From Geobacillus kaustophilus (GTDB lineage: Bacteria > Bacillota > Bacilli > Bacillales > Anoxybacillaceae), in the NCBI RefSeq assembly GCF_000948285.1, contig NZ_JYBP01000001.1, positions 1 through 64,000 of the forward strand: 64,000 bases of DNA, given 5' to 3'. The translations under genes were made by a program, and so were the position numbers. Position 1 is the stretch's first letter, and each line of letters begins with the position of its first letter. The notes beneath the pieces were generated by a model. The model searched no databases and was not told the origin of the DNA. It saw nothing but the letters and a program-made list of their open reading frames with translations. Positions 33,519-43,175 of the stretch are shown in pieces.

Positions 33519-35474
33519 GTGAAGGCAGTTTGGGAAAACTGGTTGAAAAAATGTCGTTCTCTCCCTAACCAATACATCGGCTTTTTTATTTTTGCCGTGC
33601 TCTTATTTTGGTTGAAGACGTACGCCGCCTATTTAGCAGAATTTAACCTTGGCATCAGCAACTCCATGCAGGAGTTTTTATTGTTCATCAACCCGGTCAG
33701 CTCGGCGGTATTCTTCCTTGGATTGGCCCTGTTGGCCAAGGAAACGCGTGTGTACAAATGGCTCATTATTATTAATTTCATTTTATCGTTCATCTTATAC
33801 GCCAATATCGTCTATTATCGCTTTTTCAGCGATTTTATTACATTGCCGACGTTGACGCAAACGAAAAACTTCGGCGACCTCGGCGGAAGCATTTGGGAAT
33901 TGATCCATTGGTATGACGCGTTCTATTTCTTGGATACGATCATTTTATCGGTCATCGTCTTCTCAAAACGGTTCCCGCTCCCGCCTGTGCGGGCCGGCCG
34001 TTTCAAAAAAGGGGCCATTTTTGCCTCGGCCATTTTAATGTTCAGCGTCAACTTGGCGCTCGCTGAGGCGGACCGCCCGCAGCTCTTGACAAGAACGTTT
34101 GACCGAAACTATATCGTCAAGTATTTAGGCGTGTACAACTATTTAATTTACGACGCGATCCAAAGCATGAAATCATCGACGCAACGGGCGTTCGCCAACA
34201 AAAGCGACATCACGACCGTCTTGAACCATGTGCAGGCGACATACGCCAAGCCGAATCCGAAATATTTCGGCGTGGCCAAAGGCATGAATGTCATCTATAT
34301 TCACTTAGAATCATTCCAAAACTTTTTAATTCACTACAAACTGAATGGCGAGGAAGTGACGCCGTTCTTAAACTCGCTCACCCGCGATCCGAACACGTTC
34401 TATTTCGACAACTTCTTCCATCAAACAGGGCAAGGGAAAACATCGGACGCGGAGTTCATGCTGGAAAATTCGCTGTTTGGCTTGCCGCAAGGGGCCGTGT
34501 TCACAACAAAAGGGCAAAACACGTATCATGCGGCTCCGGCCATTCTTCACCAGTACGGATATACAAGCGCGGTTTTCCACGGCAACTACAAAACGTTCTG
34601 GAACCGCGATGAAATTTACAAGTCGTTCGGCTTTGACCACTTTTTTGACGCAAGCTACTACGATATGAACGATGAGGACGTCTTGAATTACGGACTGAAA
34701 GACAAACCGTTTTTCCGGGAGTCAATCCCGCTGTTAGAAACATTGAAAGAACCGTTCTATGTGAAATTTATTACGCTGTCCAACCACTTCCCGTACCCGA
34801 TCAGCGAGGAAGACGCGACGATCCCGCCTGCGACGACCGGTGATGGAACAGTCGACCGGTATTTCCAAACGGCCCGTTATTTGGACGAGGCGGTGAAAGA
34901 GTTCTTTGATTATCTGAAAAAATCGGGCCTGTACGACCGCTCGGTCATCATCTTATACGGCGACCATTACGGCATTTCGGAAAACCATGACAAAGCGATG
35001 GCGCAAATTTTAGGAAAAGAAATTACACCGTATGAGCATGCACAATTGCAGCGGGTGCCGCTGTTCATCCACGTGCCGGGCGTAAAAGGCGGCGTCATTC
35101 ATGAGTTTGGCGGCCAAATCGATTTGTTGCCGACGGTGCTGCACTTGCTTGGCATCGACACGAAAAACTTCGTCCAATTCGGCACGGATTTGCTGTCGCC
35201 GGAACATCAAGAAATTGTTCCGTTCCGCAACGGCGACTTTGTCACTCCGAGCGTAACGGCTGTCAATGGCAAATACTATGACACGAAAACGGGCGAATCG
35301 CTTGAAGAAACACCGGAAATTAAGCGCATTGAACAAATCGTTCGGACCAAACTCGATCTATCGGATAAAGTCGTCTACGGTGATTTGCTCCGATTCTATA
35401 CACCGAAAGGCTTCAAACCGGTCGATCCGTCAAAATATGATTACAATAACCGTGAAGAGGGAAGCGATCAATGA
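33519..35474 (+). CDS. ltaS: Lipoteichoic acid synthase (LtaS family)
   Basis: A 651-residue membrane enzyme with five N-terminal transmembrane helices (to about residue 180) and an extracellular sulfatase-fold domain. It polymerises glycerol phosphate from phosphatidylglycerol onto a glycolipid anchor. The nucleophile is Thr308 in GQGKTSDAEF; metal ligands lie in HLESFQN and GDHYGIS. A possible signal-peptidase site AFA (224-226) before the enzyme domain fits the known processing of LtaS. Start GTG behind AAGGAGG. Confidence 0.94.
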   Translation: MKAVWENWLKKCRSLPNQYIGFFIFAVLLFWLKTYAAYLAEFNLGISNSMQEFLLFINPVSSAVFFLGLALLAKETRVYKWLIIINFILSFILYANIVYYRFFSDFITLPTLTQTKNFGDLGGSIWELIHWYDAFYFLDTIILSVIVFSKRFPLPPVRAGRFKKGAIFASAILMFSVNLALAEADRPQLLTRTFDRNYIVKYLGVYNYLIYDAIQSMKSSTQRAFANKSDITTVLNHVQATYAKPNPKYFGVAKGMNVIYIHLESFQNFLIHYKLNGEEVTPFLNSLTRDPNTFYFDNFFHQTGQGKTSDAEFMLENSLFGLPQGAVFTTKGQNTYHAAPAILHQYGYTSAVFHGNYKTFWNRDEIYKSFGFDHFFDASYYDMNDEDVLNYGLKDKPFFRESIPLLETLKEPFYVKFITLSNHFPYPISEEDATIPPATTGDGTVDRYFQTARYLDEAVKEFFDYLKKSGLYDRSVIILYGDHYGISENHDKAMAQILGKEITPYEHAQLQRVPLFIHVPGVKGGVIHEFGGQIDLLPTVLHLLGIDTKNFVQFGTDLLSPEHQEIVPFRNGDFVTPSVTAVNGKYYDTKTGESLEETPEIKRIEQIVRTKLDLSDKVVYGDLLRFYTPKGFKPVDPSKYDYNNREEGSDQ

Positions 35475-35491
35475 TCGCCCCCTCTTTTTTC
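35457..35491 (+). terminator. Terminator at the ltaS end
   Basis: GAGGG-GCGATCA / (T)GATCGC-CCCTC arms form a strong stem that includes the ltaS stop codon, followed by TTTTTTCTC. It also serves the convergent protease gene. Confidence 0.8.
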
Positions 35492-36820
35492 TCAACTCTG
35501 CAATAGCCGTTCGATGGCCCGCTGCGCATTGATATAGCCCGCTCCGTATACGTTTGGATCGCGCCCTTTCCACAAATCGGCGCCGTCTTTTAACACCTGC
35601 TTGATTGCATCCGGCGTTGCATTTGGTTTGGCCTGAAGCATCAACGCGACAATGCCGGCGCAAATCGGCGTTGCCATCGATGTGCCGGACATCGTCATAT
35701 AATAATCGCCGACCCGGCTTTGCTTATTCATCTTGTCAAGAAATGAACGCGGAGCGCGGAGGGAAATGATGTTGACGCCAGGAACAACGAGATCCGGTTT
35801 CACCACCCCATATTCGGTCGGCCCTCGGCTCGAAAACGACGCCACATCATCATCGGTGTGCGTTGCCGCTGTATCATGATCGTCAAGGGCGCCGACGGTA
35901 ATGATGCGATCGCTAATGCCCGGGCTTGAAATCGTCCCATAATTCGGCCCTTCATTCCCTGCCGCTGCACAGACGACAATGCCCTGCTCCCACGCCCGCT
36001 CAGCGACTTGCACGAGCGGATCGTCATTTTCCGCTGGGAACGGTTGCGGCTCCCCTCCAAGCGATAAAGAAATAATATGGATTCGCTTGGTCGGGTTTTT
36101 CTTATTGTAATCAATGCACCACTCAATGCCGCGCATGATCGTCTCCAGCGTCCCACTTCCTGAACGGTCGAGCACCTTGACACCGATGAGGTTTGCCTCA
36201 TACGCCGGTCCGGCGTATAGCCCGTCCGACATGCGCCCATTTCCAGCTGCATCACCGGCGCAGTGCGTTCCATGCCCGTTGTCATCATACGGTGTCGAGC
36301 GGCCATTCACAAAATCGGCAAACGCCACAATCCGTCCCTCTAAATCCGGGTGCGGGTAAATGCCCGTGTCAACGATCGCAATCGTCACCCCTTTGCCGCT
36401 CAGCTCCGTTCCGTTGATCGTGACGTGCTTGGCATTCGCTGATGGCACCGCATTGTTTAATAACGCCCTCACCGTCCGATTGAGATACACTTTTTTCACT
36501 TTCGGATGCTCGATCAGCTGCTCAAGCGCCGCCGGCGTCACCCGTGCGCTGTAGAAAGGAACATGGCGAAAATGATGGTGTACTTTCATGCGGAAATGAT
36601 CGCGTTCCGCCTTGGCCACTGCCTCCATCCCTTCAGCATTTTCGACTTCAATCAAAACGGAAATCGTCCGCCATTTGCGCAGCCACCGCTCCATCCAGCG
36701 ATGAAAAATGCACGGCATGCGCGTCATCGGTTGATACATACTGACAAGTGCATGGCGGAGCGGGCGATCAAGCCGCTCTGCATGGCGGCGGGTCAGCTGC
36801 ACGATCGAATAGCCAAACAT
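35492..36820 (-). CDS. aprX: AprX-like subtilisin family serine protease
   Basis: A 442-residue S8 protease without a classical signal peptide, as for B. subtilis AprX, which has the same length. The catalytic triad is Asp151 (AIVDTGIYPHPDL), His183 (NGHGTHCAG) and Ser381 (SGTSMATP). The first 130 residues form an inhibitor-like propeptide. I start at MFGYSIVQL behind AAGGAGGAAG; the longer upstream frame lacks a ribosome site. The physiological target is unknown. Confidence 0.93.
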   Translation of the reverse strand: MFGYSIVQLTRRHAERLDRPLRHALVSMYQPMTRMPCIFHRWMERWLRKWRTISVLIEVENAEGMEAVAKAERDHFRMKVHHHFRHVPFYSARVTPAALEQLIEHPKVKKVYLNRTVRALLNNAVPSANAKHVTINGTELSGKGVTIAIVDTGIYPHPDLEGRIVAFADFVNGRSTPYDDNGHGTHCAGDAAGNGRMSDGLYAGPAYEANLIGVKVLDRSGSGTLETIMRGIEWCIDYNKKNPTKRIHIISLSLGGEPQPFPAENDDPLVQVAERAWEQGIVVCAAAGNEGPNYGTISSPGISDRIITVGALDDHDTAATHTDDDVASFSSRGPTEYGVVKPDLVVPGVNIISLRAPRSFLDKMNKQSRVGDYYMTMSGTSMATPICAGIVALMLQAKPNATPDAIKQVLKDGADLWKGRDPNVYGAGYINAQRAIERLLQS

Positions 36821-36905
36821 GCTCTTCCTCCTTCTTTCGTTTGTCGCTATACTCATATGACGTGCAGACAAAGAAGGAGGCGGCGGTTCCACTAGGACGA
36901 ACGGA

Positions 36906-36945
36906 CAAAAAAAGCCTGCCCCGCCGAAACGGAGCAAGCTTTTCT
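36906..36945 (-). terminator. Terminator after the amidase gene
   Basis: Minus-strand GCTTGCTCCG ... CGGGGCAGGC stem with one mismatch, followed by TTTTTTTG. Confidence 0.75.
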
Positions 36946-36946
36946 C

Positions 36947-37630
36947 TCATTCCTCCACCTGTTCAAGCACAATTTGCTCTGCCTTTCCTAAATAATGCTC
37001 AACTTGGCGCAGCACGTTTTTCCGTTCGGCAAAAGCGCCGACTTGCGTCCCATCGACAATGACGCGCGTCAATGCTGTTTTTCGCTTTTTCTGCAGACCA
37101 AGCACCCGCTCCAACCCATTCACATGCCCGCGGGCGACCATACGCAAAAAACGGGTATCATTCAGTCTTCTCGCATCTTCTTCTCGATCAATAAACCCGT
37201 TCTCGGTGAGCACGGCTGGCATCGTCGTTTCCCTCAGCACATGAAAATTCGCTTTCTTTTTCCCGCGATCGCGAAATCCCGTTGCATTGACGACTTCTTC
37301 ATGAATGGCATTGCGAATGCGGGCTGTTGGAGAATCATCATCGAGCCGGTTATAAATGTAATCTTCATACCCGGTGCCGCCGCCCGCATTCACGTGAATG
37401 GCCACATACAAATCCGCCCCCCAGCGGTTGGCCCTGTCCGTCCGCTCATCAAGCGACACTGTTTCATCGTTTGTCCGACTCAACTGCACGGAAACTCCTT
37501 CATACTCGTTTTGCAGCAGGCGGCTCATCTCTAAAGCGATAAACAACGTAATGTCTTTTTCCAACAATCCGTTGCCGACCGCGCCAGTGTCGTTCCCACC
37601 GTGCCCTGGATCGAGAAAAATTTTGACCAT
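36947..37630 (-). CDS. N-acetylmuramoyl-L-alanine amidase (CwlC/AmiC type)
   Basis: The 227-residue amidase has a catalytic Amidase_3 domain (1-175): FLDPGHGGNDTGAVG, the metal-ligand Glu in LLEKD, and IHVNAGGGTGYEDY. ...VLTENGFIDREED completes the zinc and catalytic set. The C-terminal part (about 185-227) resembles the SPOR-like tail of CwlC, a mother-cell lytic enzyme. No signal peptide, as in CwlC. I start at MVKIFLDPG behind AAAGGAGAAG. Confidence 0.88.
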   Translation of the reverse strand: MVKIFLDPGHGGNDTGAVGNGLLEKDITLFIALEMSRLLQNEYEGVSVQLSRTNDETVSLDERTDRANRWGADLYVAIHVNAGGGTGYEDYIYNRLDDDSPTARIRNAIHEEVVNATGFRDRGKKKANFHVLRETTMPAVLTENGFIDREEDARRLNDTRFLRMVARGHVNGLERVLGLQKKRKTALTRVIVDGTQVGAFAERKNVLRQVEHYLGKAEQIVLEQVEE

Positions 37631-37734
37631 CTTTCTTCTCCTTTCACATCCCTCATCTTTTAGGAATATGGCACTATTAGCATAAGCATCGTATCTCCAA
37701 AATGCCACGTATACTTCCCCAGGGCCAACAAATA

Positions 37735-37763
37735 AGGCGCAGTCAAAGAGAACGACTGCGCCT
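37735..37763 (-). terminator. Hairpin after the LnrN-like gene
   Basis: Perfect 10-bp arms AGGCGCAGTC (37735-37744) and GACTGCGCCT (37754-37763), with only a weak T-tract (TATTTG) on the minus strand. Confidence 0.55.
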
Positions 37764-37839
37764 GACATTCCCGCTTATCGACTTGTACGATATGATGAAA
37801 GCACCCACACACAGCCAAGAAAACATGGACGGCTGAGCA

Positions 37840-38986
37840 TTATACAAACTGTCCGCTCTGTTGGCTTCGGCTGAACTTGTAAACGGCCAAAAGGAAAAAG
37901 GTCAGCGCAAAGGCGAGAAGAATCAACATATGCAAATACAAACTTCCAAAAGAGCGGCCCTCCTGCAGCTTCACCAAAAAATCAAGCGCCCACCGCTGTG
38001 GCATAAAGTACGCTGCTTTTTGCAAAAACTTCGGCATCAGCTCCACCGGCCAAAAACAGCCGGCGAGCATGCATGTCGGCACGGTAACCAATGGCTGCAG
38101 CGCTCCCGCGGAAGCGGAGCTGTTCGCAAACATCACTGTAATCAAAGACAAGCCGATCGCGGATAAAGAGAAAAGCAGGAGCACCAGGGCCATTTGCCAC
38201 ATCGGAATATTAGGATGAATATGAAAGATGTTCTTCATTGCCACGAGTGTCACGGTGATTTGCGCCGTCATAATCAACAAATTCACCACGATATTCGATA
38301 ACACATACGTTCTCGCCTGAATCGGCGTCGTCAATAAACGAGAATATGCGCGCTCTTCTTTTTCTTTGATGATGATCTCAGTCAAATTTCCCGCTGACAT
38401 CAACATAATCATGACCAAATAACCGATCGTTTGATACGTGACCCCTCTCTGTTTGGCTGTGTCGGACAACGAGTGAACGGACAGGCGGAATGGCGCTTGT
38501 TGATACCGCTCATACATCTGCCAAAAGATTTGATTGTTTCCCGTTGGCCAATCGCCCCAATGTGGCCAGATGATCGATGTATTCATGCAAGTACGACTTG
38601 ATGAACATCGTGATTTCCGCTCCCTTGAGCGAGACGAGTTTGATCGGCCGGGGCTGGCCGTGCTGAACGCTTTCGGAAAACCCTTGGGGGAAAATCAGCA
38701 CGCCATCCACCTTTTGCGAGGTGATTTGGTCGTCCACCGCTGACAACTTTACGCTTTTCACGGATAGATGATCAATATTTTTCAGAAAACGGATCGCATC
38801 ATCGGCAACGCGCCCATGATCCTCATTGACCACCCCAATGCGCACATCCTTGGCCGGGGAGCTTCCGTAAGCAAACAAGGACAACAGAATCGCGGCCAAA
38901 GGGGTGCCGAAATAGAGCAAAAAATTGATTTTCCGACGAAACGTCCGCTTTAACGTATATTTCACCAACCAGATGACGTCATTCAC
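37840..38986 (-). pseudogene. ABC-2 permease (LnrN-like), frameshifted
   Basis: The first 158 codons from ATG 38986 encode the N-terminal helix and extracytoplasmic domain, ending in ...NLLADV-stop at 38510. Homologous sequence resumes in another frame at MYERYQQAPF and runs to 37840 with the expected five C-terminal helices. A single missing base near 38514 would rejoin them. It is the last gene of the LnrLMN-like operon. Either a real inactivating frameshift or a sequencing error. Confidence 0.8.
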
Positions 38987-38987
38987 C

Positions 38988-40091
38988 TTATAATCCCTCC
39001 CGTCTCGCCATCGATGCGACAGCGATCATCAAAAACAACGCCGCTATACCGATATTCAGCAGCATAGTTGGAACGACGCTTGACAAATCGTTCGCATACA
39101 CGATTTTGAAAATCGTGTCATTCATCCAAGAAAGCGGAGACAAATGGGCATACCATGCTGTTTCATCGATCGGAAAATAAGCGCCGCCGAAAAAGGAAGA
39201 CAGCTGAATGATAACCATCGCAATCGTTCGCGCCGCTCCTTCCGTCCTTGCCATATAGCTCATCCCTAGACCAAAGCTGATGGCCAAGACTACCTCGGTC
39301 AACATAAGCAACCATACGAGGCTTACGTGATGCCCCCAATCGGCATGAAGCACCCATTGGCTGAACAACATGACGACGGCAACACAAAGAAAATTCGCCG
39401 CGACGCTTCCAGCCAGTTTTCCAATAAAGATCTCGCTTTTGCGAACAGGAGCAGCCAAAAGGCGATCAGCTGTCTTCCGCGTCCGCTCTCCCCGCAGCAA
39501 AGAGATGCCCGGCAATGCGCTATACAAAGCGATCATCGTCGTCATCGCCACCGCATAATAATCCATCGCCCCCGGGTTGCGCTTGGAATGCAGCGACCTT
39601 TCTTGAATATACTCCTCATGCGGACTGTGATCTGGCTGAACAGAACCGGGCTTCACCTCTGAAACCGCCATGGCCAGTTTGTATTGGCCCACAAACGCGG
39701 CCATCACCCCCTCAACAAGGCTTCCTTTGATCTTGTTGCGCTCATTGATGTACAACTCCACTCCACGCGGTCCAATCTCGACGTACCCATCCGCTTTTCC
39801 TTCCTGCACCGCCTGTTTTCCATCCATGTGGTCCAGCACCTTTCGAAAATCGATGTGGGCTTTCTTCGCTTCTTGGGCCATGGCGTGAATATACGGCGAC
39901 AACCGCTCCGCTGTTTGATCTTTGTACAAGACGCGGACATCGCCGACGGAAATCGTCCAGTGGAACGCGTTGGAAAGGGCTGTTCCTAAGATGAATATCA
40001 TTACGATCGGAAACAGCAGCATAAAAAACAGCGTCCGGACATCACGAAAATCGCTTTTGATTTCCTTCACCGCGATCCGAAAGATATTCAA
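38988..40091 (-). CDS. ABC-2 type permease (LnrM-like)
   Basis: A 367-residue membrane protein with one N-terminal helix, a 150-residue extracytoplasmic domain and five to six C-terminal helices (ABC2_membrane_3 pattern: RGERTRKTADRLLAAP coupling segment). Together with the neighbouring permease and ATPase it resembles B. subtilis LnrLMN, which exports linearmycins. Start TTG (LNIFRIAVKE) 7 nt after GGAGG; the GTG three codons upstream overlaps the ribosome site. Confidence 0.82.
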   Translation of the reverse strand: MNIFRIAVKEIKSDFRDVRTLFFMLLFPIVMIFILGTALSNAFHWTISVGDVRVLYKDQTAERLSPYIHAMAQEAKKAHIDFRKVLDHMDGKQAVQEGKADGYVEIGPRGVELYINERNKIKGSLVEGVMAAFVGQYKLAMAVSEVKPGSVQPDHSPHEEYIQERSLHSKRNPGAMDYYAVAMTTMIALYSALPGISLLRGERTRKTADRLLAAPVRKSEIFIGKLAGSVAANFLCVAVVMLFSQWVLHADWGHHVSLVWLLMLTEVVLAISFGLGMSYMARTEGAARTIAMVIIQLSSFFGGAYFPIDETAWYAHLSPLSWMNDTIFKIVYANDLSSVVPTMLLNIGIAALFLMIAVASMARREGL

Positions 40092-40127
40092 ACGAAACAC
40101 CTCCTTTACATGTGGCAGGCCAAACAG

Positions 40128-41063
40128 CTAATCCCGCAAGTTTCTCCCCGTCAGTGTCAGAAAGACCGTTTCCAAGTTCGGTGATTTGTCTTCGAGCGAA
40201 CGGATTTCGACACCGTCATTGATCAGGCATTGCACGATTTGATTTAAATTATTGACGCTGATATCCGAACTGATTTTGATCATATTTTCTTCGCATTGCA
40301 CTGCCTTGACTCCGCGAATATCTTGGAGATGCTGCTTGTTGAGCCGATCCATCCCCCTGATTTCAATCCAAATGTCTTTTGTATCGGTGATAATCGCTTC
40401 CAGCTGTTCTTTTGTCCCCTCTGCGATGATTTTCCCATGATCAATAATCGCGATTCGGGTGCATATTTCCTCAACTTCTTCCATATAGTGGCTTGTATAA
40501 ATGATCGTACATCCCATCTTATTGAGCTTTTTCACCGAAGCTAAAATATAATTTCGCGACTGCGGATCGATGCCGACAGTTGGCTCATCTATAATGATGA
40601 GCTTCGGCCGATGGGCAAGAGCGCAGGCGATATTGAGCCTCCGCTTCATCCCTCCTGAGAAATGTTTCGGATAACTTTTGCGCTTATCGCTTAAACCGAC
40701 AAACTCGAGCGCCTCTTCAACCCGCTGGCGCTGCTCCGCGCCGCGCAGTCCATACAACCCGGCAAAAAATTCAACATTCTCATACGCCGTCAAATTTTCA
40801 TAGATGGCGATCTCTTGGGGAACAATGCCGATGTGTTGTTTGGCAAACTGGCCATGCTTGGCGATGTCCTTGCCGAGAATCTTGATTTCACCTACGTTTA
40901 GGCGCAGCAACCCGGCAATCATATTAATCGTGGTGCTTTTTCCCGCGCCATTGGCTCCGAGGAAGCCAAAAATTTCCCCTTGCGCAACCGTAAGAGACAT
41001 ATGATCGACAGCGATGAAGTCACCAAATTTTTTGGTCACTTGTTTGATCTCTAAAATGTTCAT
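40128..41063 (-). CDS. ABC transporter ATP-binding protein (LnrL-like)
   Basis: A 311-residue DrrA-type ATPase: Walker A GANGAGKST, Q-loop VPQEIA, signature FSGGMKRRLNIACAL, Walker B IIIDEPTVGID, H-loop TSHYMEEVE, and a DUF4162-like C-terminal domain. It precedes two ABC-2 permeases. A hairpin with T-tract separates it from the upstream kinase gene, so it may have its own promoter (TATAAT near 41097). Confidence 0.9.
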   Translation of the reverse strand: MNILEIKQVTKKFGDFIAVDHMSLTVAQGEIFGFLGANGAGKSTTINMIAGLLRLNVGEIKILGKDIAKHGQFAKQHIGIVPQEIAIYENLTAYENVEFFAGLYGLRGAEQRQRVEEALEFVGLSDKRKSYPKHFSGGMKRRLNIACALAHRPKLIIIDEPTVGIDPQSRNYILASVKKLNKMGCTIIYTSHYMEEVEEICTRIAIIDHGKIIAEGTKEQLEAIITDTKDIWIEIRGMDRLNKQHLQDIRGVKAVQCEENMIKISSDISVNNLNQIVQCLINDGVEIRSLEDKSPNLETVFLTLTGRNLRD

Positions 41064-41103
41064 CGTTCCACCTTCTTTCCATGCTTGGTGCCATTCATTA
41101 TAG

Positions 41104-41140
41104 AAAAAAAGATGAACTCCTGTTAGTGCAGGAATTCATC
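41104..41140 (-). terminator. Terminator between the kinase and ABC genes
   Basis: Minus-strand GATGAATTCCTG / CAGGAGTTCATC arms (one mismatch, loop CACTAA) are followed by TTTTTTT. It should end the kinase transcript before the ATPase gene. Confidence 0.85.
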
Positions 41141-41165
41141 TCGTTGATATGAGAAAGTTCACGAT

Positions 41166-42272
41166 TTACTCATGAATCGGAAGCAACGTCGTGACAGAAA
41201 AACCGTTCGTTCCATCGACAATGACCGTGCCATGGACAGAGGCCGCCCGTTCCTCCATACCGATGATTCCAAGTCCTTTCTTGATCTTGGCCGCACCTTT
41301 GCCATTGTCTTTCACTTCCACTTTAATGATGCGATTCAAGACGTGAATCTCCACGGCAATGGCGGTGGCCTCGGCGTATTTGACCGCATTCGTCAACGCC
41401 TCGGCAATGTTCTCATAAATCACTTTCCATTGGATCGGCGTAATGACATCCAAATCCCCTTTACATACGAGCGGAACCGGGAGATGATGTTGAGCGGAAA
41501 ATTCCTCAATGAATAATTTCACACGATTCAGTCCGATTTGCTCGAGCGGCGGTTTAATCTGTTTTAATGTCATCCGGATTTGTTCCATGCCTTCTTTGGA
41601 AATGTGGATGGCGTTTTCCAACAATTGTTTCGCCTTGTCGCGGTCCCCATCCATCAACCGTTTGGCCGCCTCCATCTGAATGAGCGCTCCAGCGAGCGAG
41701 TGGCCGATTTGATCATGGATGCGCTGCGACAGACGATTCCGTTCTTCCAACTGCAACGTATATTCCGACTGCTTGATGTATTGATGATATTCGCTGATCC
41801 TTCTTGTCAGCCGATGCAAATCATGGCGCATCTGATCGAGACGATCTTCTTGTTGTTCCATCCGCTCGATGTGCCGCTTGACTGCCGTCACGCTGACAAA
41901 ACTGAACAATGCCACAAAGCCGTATAATTTCCCCGCCGATGGATCAAGCCAAACAACCGGAACAAGCAGCGCCGCCCATATCCCCCATAGTCGGGGAATG
42001 TAGAACGAAGCCAACTCATATCCATTGAAAGGCAACAATAAAACAAATAACGGCTCCACATAGACGCTCGACAGAATCACAAGAACGACGGAACACAGCG
42101 CCGCTCCCTTTTTCCACCTCACATTTCGAACGATAGAAGCAAACAAACTGAGACAAAAATAAATCAGAGAGGACAGGACAAACCAAGATCCTTCCCTCTG
42201 TTCCGATGAGATATAATCGAACGCTGTATATCCCCATACAATGAGTTTGTAAAACAGAAGCAAAAGTTCCAT
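41166..42272 (-). CDS. NarL-system histidine kinase (LnrJ-like)
   Basis: A 368-residue kinase with about five to six N-terminal transmembrane helices and a coiled-coil segment (about 128-170). It has a HisKA_3 dimerisation/phosphorylation site (RIHDQIGHSLAGAL, conserved His) and an HATPase domain (NIAEALTNAVKYAEA, DNGKGA, GLGIIGMEER). Such kinases pair with NarL-type regulators. Its partner gene directly upstream lacks its receiver domain. Context suggests sensing of membrane-active compounds, an inference from LnrJK. Confidence 0.88.
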   Translation of the reverse strand: MELLLLFYKLIVWGYTAFDYISSEQREGSWFVLSSLIYFCLSLFASIVRNVRWKKGAALCSVVLVILSSVYVEPLFVLLLPFNGYELASFYIPRLWGIWAALLVPVVWLDPSAGKLYGFVALFSFVSVTAVKRHIERMEQQEDRLDQMRHDLHRLTRRISEYHQYIKQSEYTLQLEERNRLSQRIHDQIGHSLAGALIQMEAAKRLMDGDRDKAKQLLENAIHISKEGMEQIRMTLKQIKPPLEQIGLNRVKLFIEEFSAQHHLPVPLVCKGDLDVITPIQWKVIYENIAEALTNAVKYAEATAIAVEIHVLNRIIKVEVKDNGKGAAKIKKGLGIIGMEERAASVHGTVIVDGTNGFSVTTLLPIHE

Positions 42273-42281
42273 AACGCTCCC

Positions 42282-42700
42282 TCAACCGATTTTTCCTGTT
42301 AAGTAATAAACGGCAATTTGCGTTCGATGCTGCAGTCCGGTTTTGTCCAAAATCGATGTGATGTAATTGGCCACCGTTCCCTCAGAGAGAAATAGATGTT
42401 TGGCAATCTCTTTATTCGAAAGCCCTTTCGCAATGAGGGCCATAATGTCCAGCTCTCGTTCCGTAAACAAGCTTTTGTCGATTTTCACCGCTGGCTCTGT
42501 TTCTCCTTTTAGGTTGGACTTAATTTTATCCATCACGATATCTTGCATTACCACTTGGCCGTGATACACCGCTTTGATCGCTTCGCGGATTCGTTCCGGG
42601 TCCGTATTTTTTAAAAAATATCCTTTTGCGCCGTATTGAATGGCGTCTAGAATGTATTCATCATCATCAAACGTCGTCAAGATGGTGAATTGCGCAAGAC
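42282..42700 (-). pseudogene. NarL-type response regulator (LnrK-like), receiver truncated
   Basis: The remaining frame starts inside the fourth beta strand of the receiver (FTILTTFDDDEYI) and continues through the C-terminal LuxR helix-turn-helix (ERELDIMALIAKGLSNKEIAKHLFLS...). The first about 70-75 residues, including the phosphoacceptor Asp, are absent and no ribosome site precedes the fragment. The DNA abruptly becomes another regulator on the opposite strand at about 42690. Confidence 0.88.
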
Positions 42701-43175
42701 GAGCCGCGTTGGCATCATTATGGTCACAGCGAAAACAGAGGAAACTGACAAAATCATTGGCCTAGAGGTAGGAGCGGATGATTATATTACCAAACCTTTT
42801 TCACTGAGAGAACTGGCAGCCCGCATTCGCTCGGTATTGCGGCGAATGGAAGGGCAAAACAACCCGGAGAACATGATGAAACGCGGAGAATTGACCATTT
42901 CTGAAGAGCAATGCCGCGTATGGAAACGAGGAAATGAAATCGCCTTAACGCCGACCGAATTCAAGCTGTTGCTTACCCTAGCCGCAAAACCAGGTGTCGT
43001 CTATAGCCGTCTGCAGCTGTTGCAAAGCATTTTTGAAGATGATCTTTTCAACGACGAGCGAACCGTTGATGCTCATATCAGCCGTCTCCGCAAAAAGATT
43101 GAAGATGATCCGTCCCGTCCCATCTATATCCAAACTGTTTATGGATTCGGTTATCGTTTCGGTGAACAGATATGA
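42690..43175 (+). pseudogene. OmpR/PhoB-type response regulator, receiver truncated
   Basis: The frame begins at the fourth beta strand of a receiver (VGIIMVTAKTEETDKI), includes the conserved Lys in ITKPFS, then a complete winged-helix domain (LTPTEFKLLLTL ... YIQTVYGFGYRF). The N-terminal about 70 residues with the phosphorylated Asp are missing. It overlaps the following kinase gene by ATGA. Without the missing part it cannot be regulated normally by phosphorylation. Confidence 0.87.

Noticed and set aside
42690-43175. A short intact OmpR-type regulator
   Set aside because: It begins inside a receiver domain without a ribosome site, so it is treated as a truncated gene rather than a natural small regulator.
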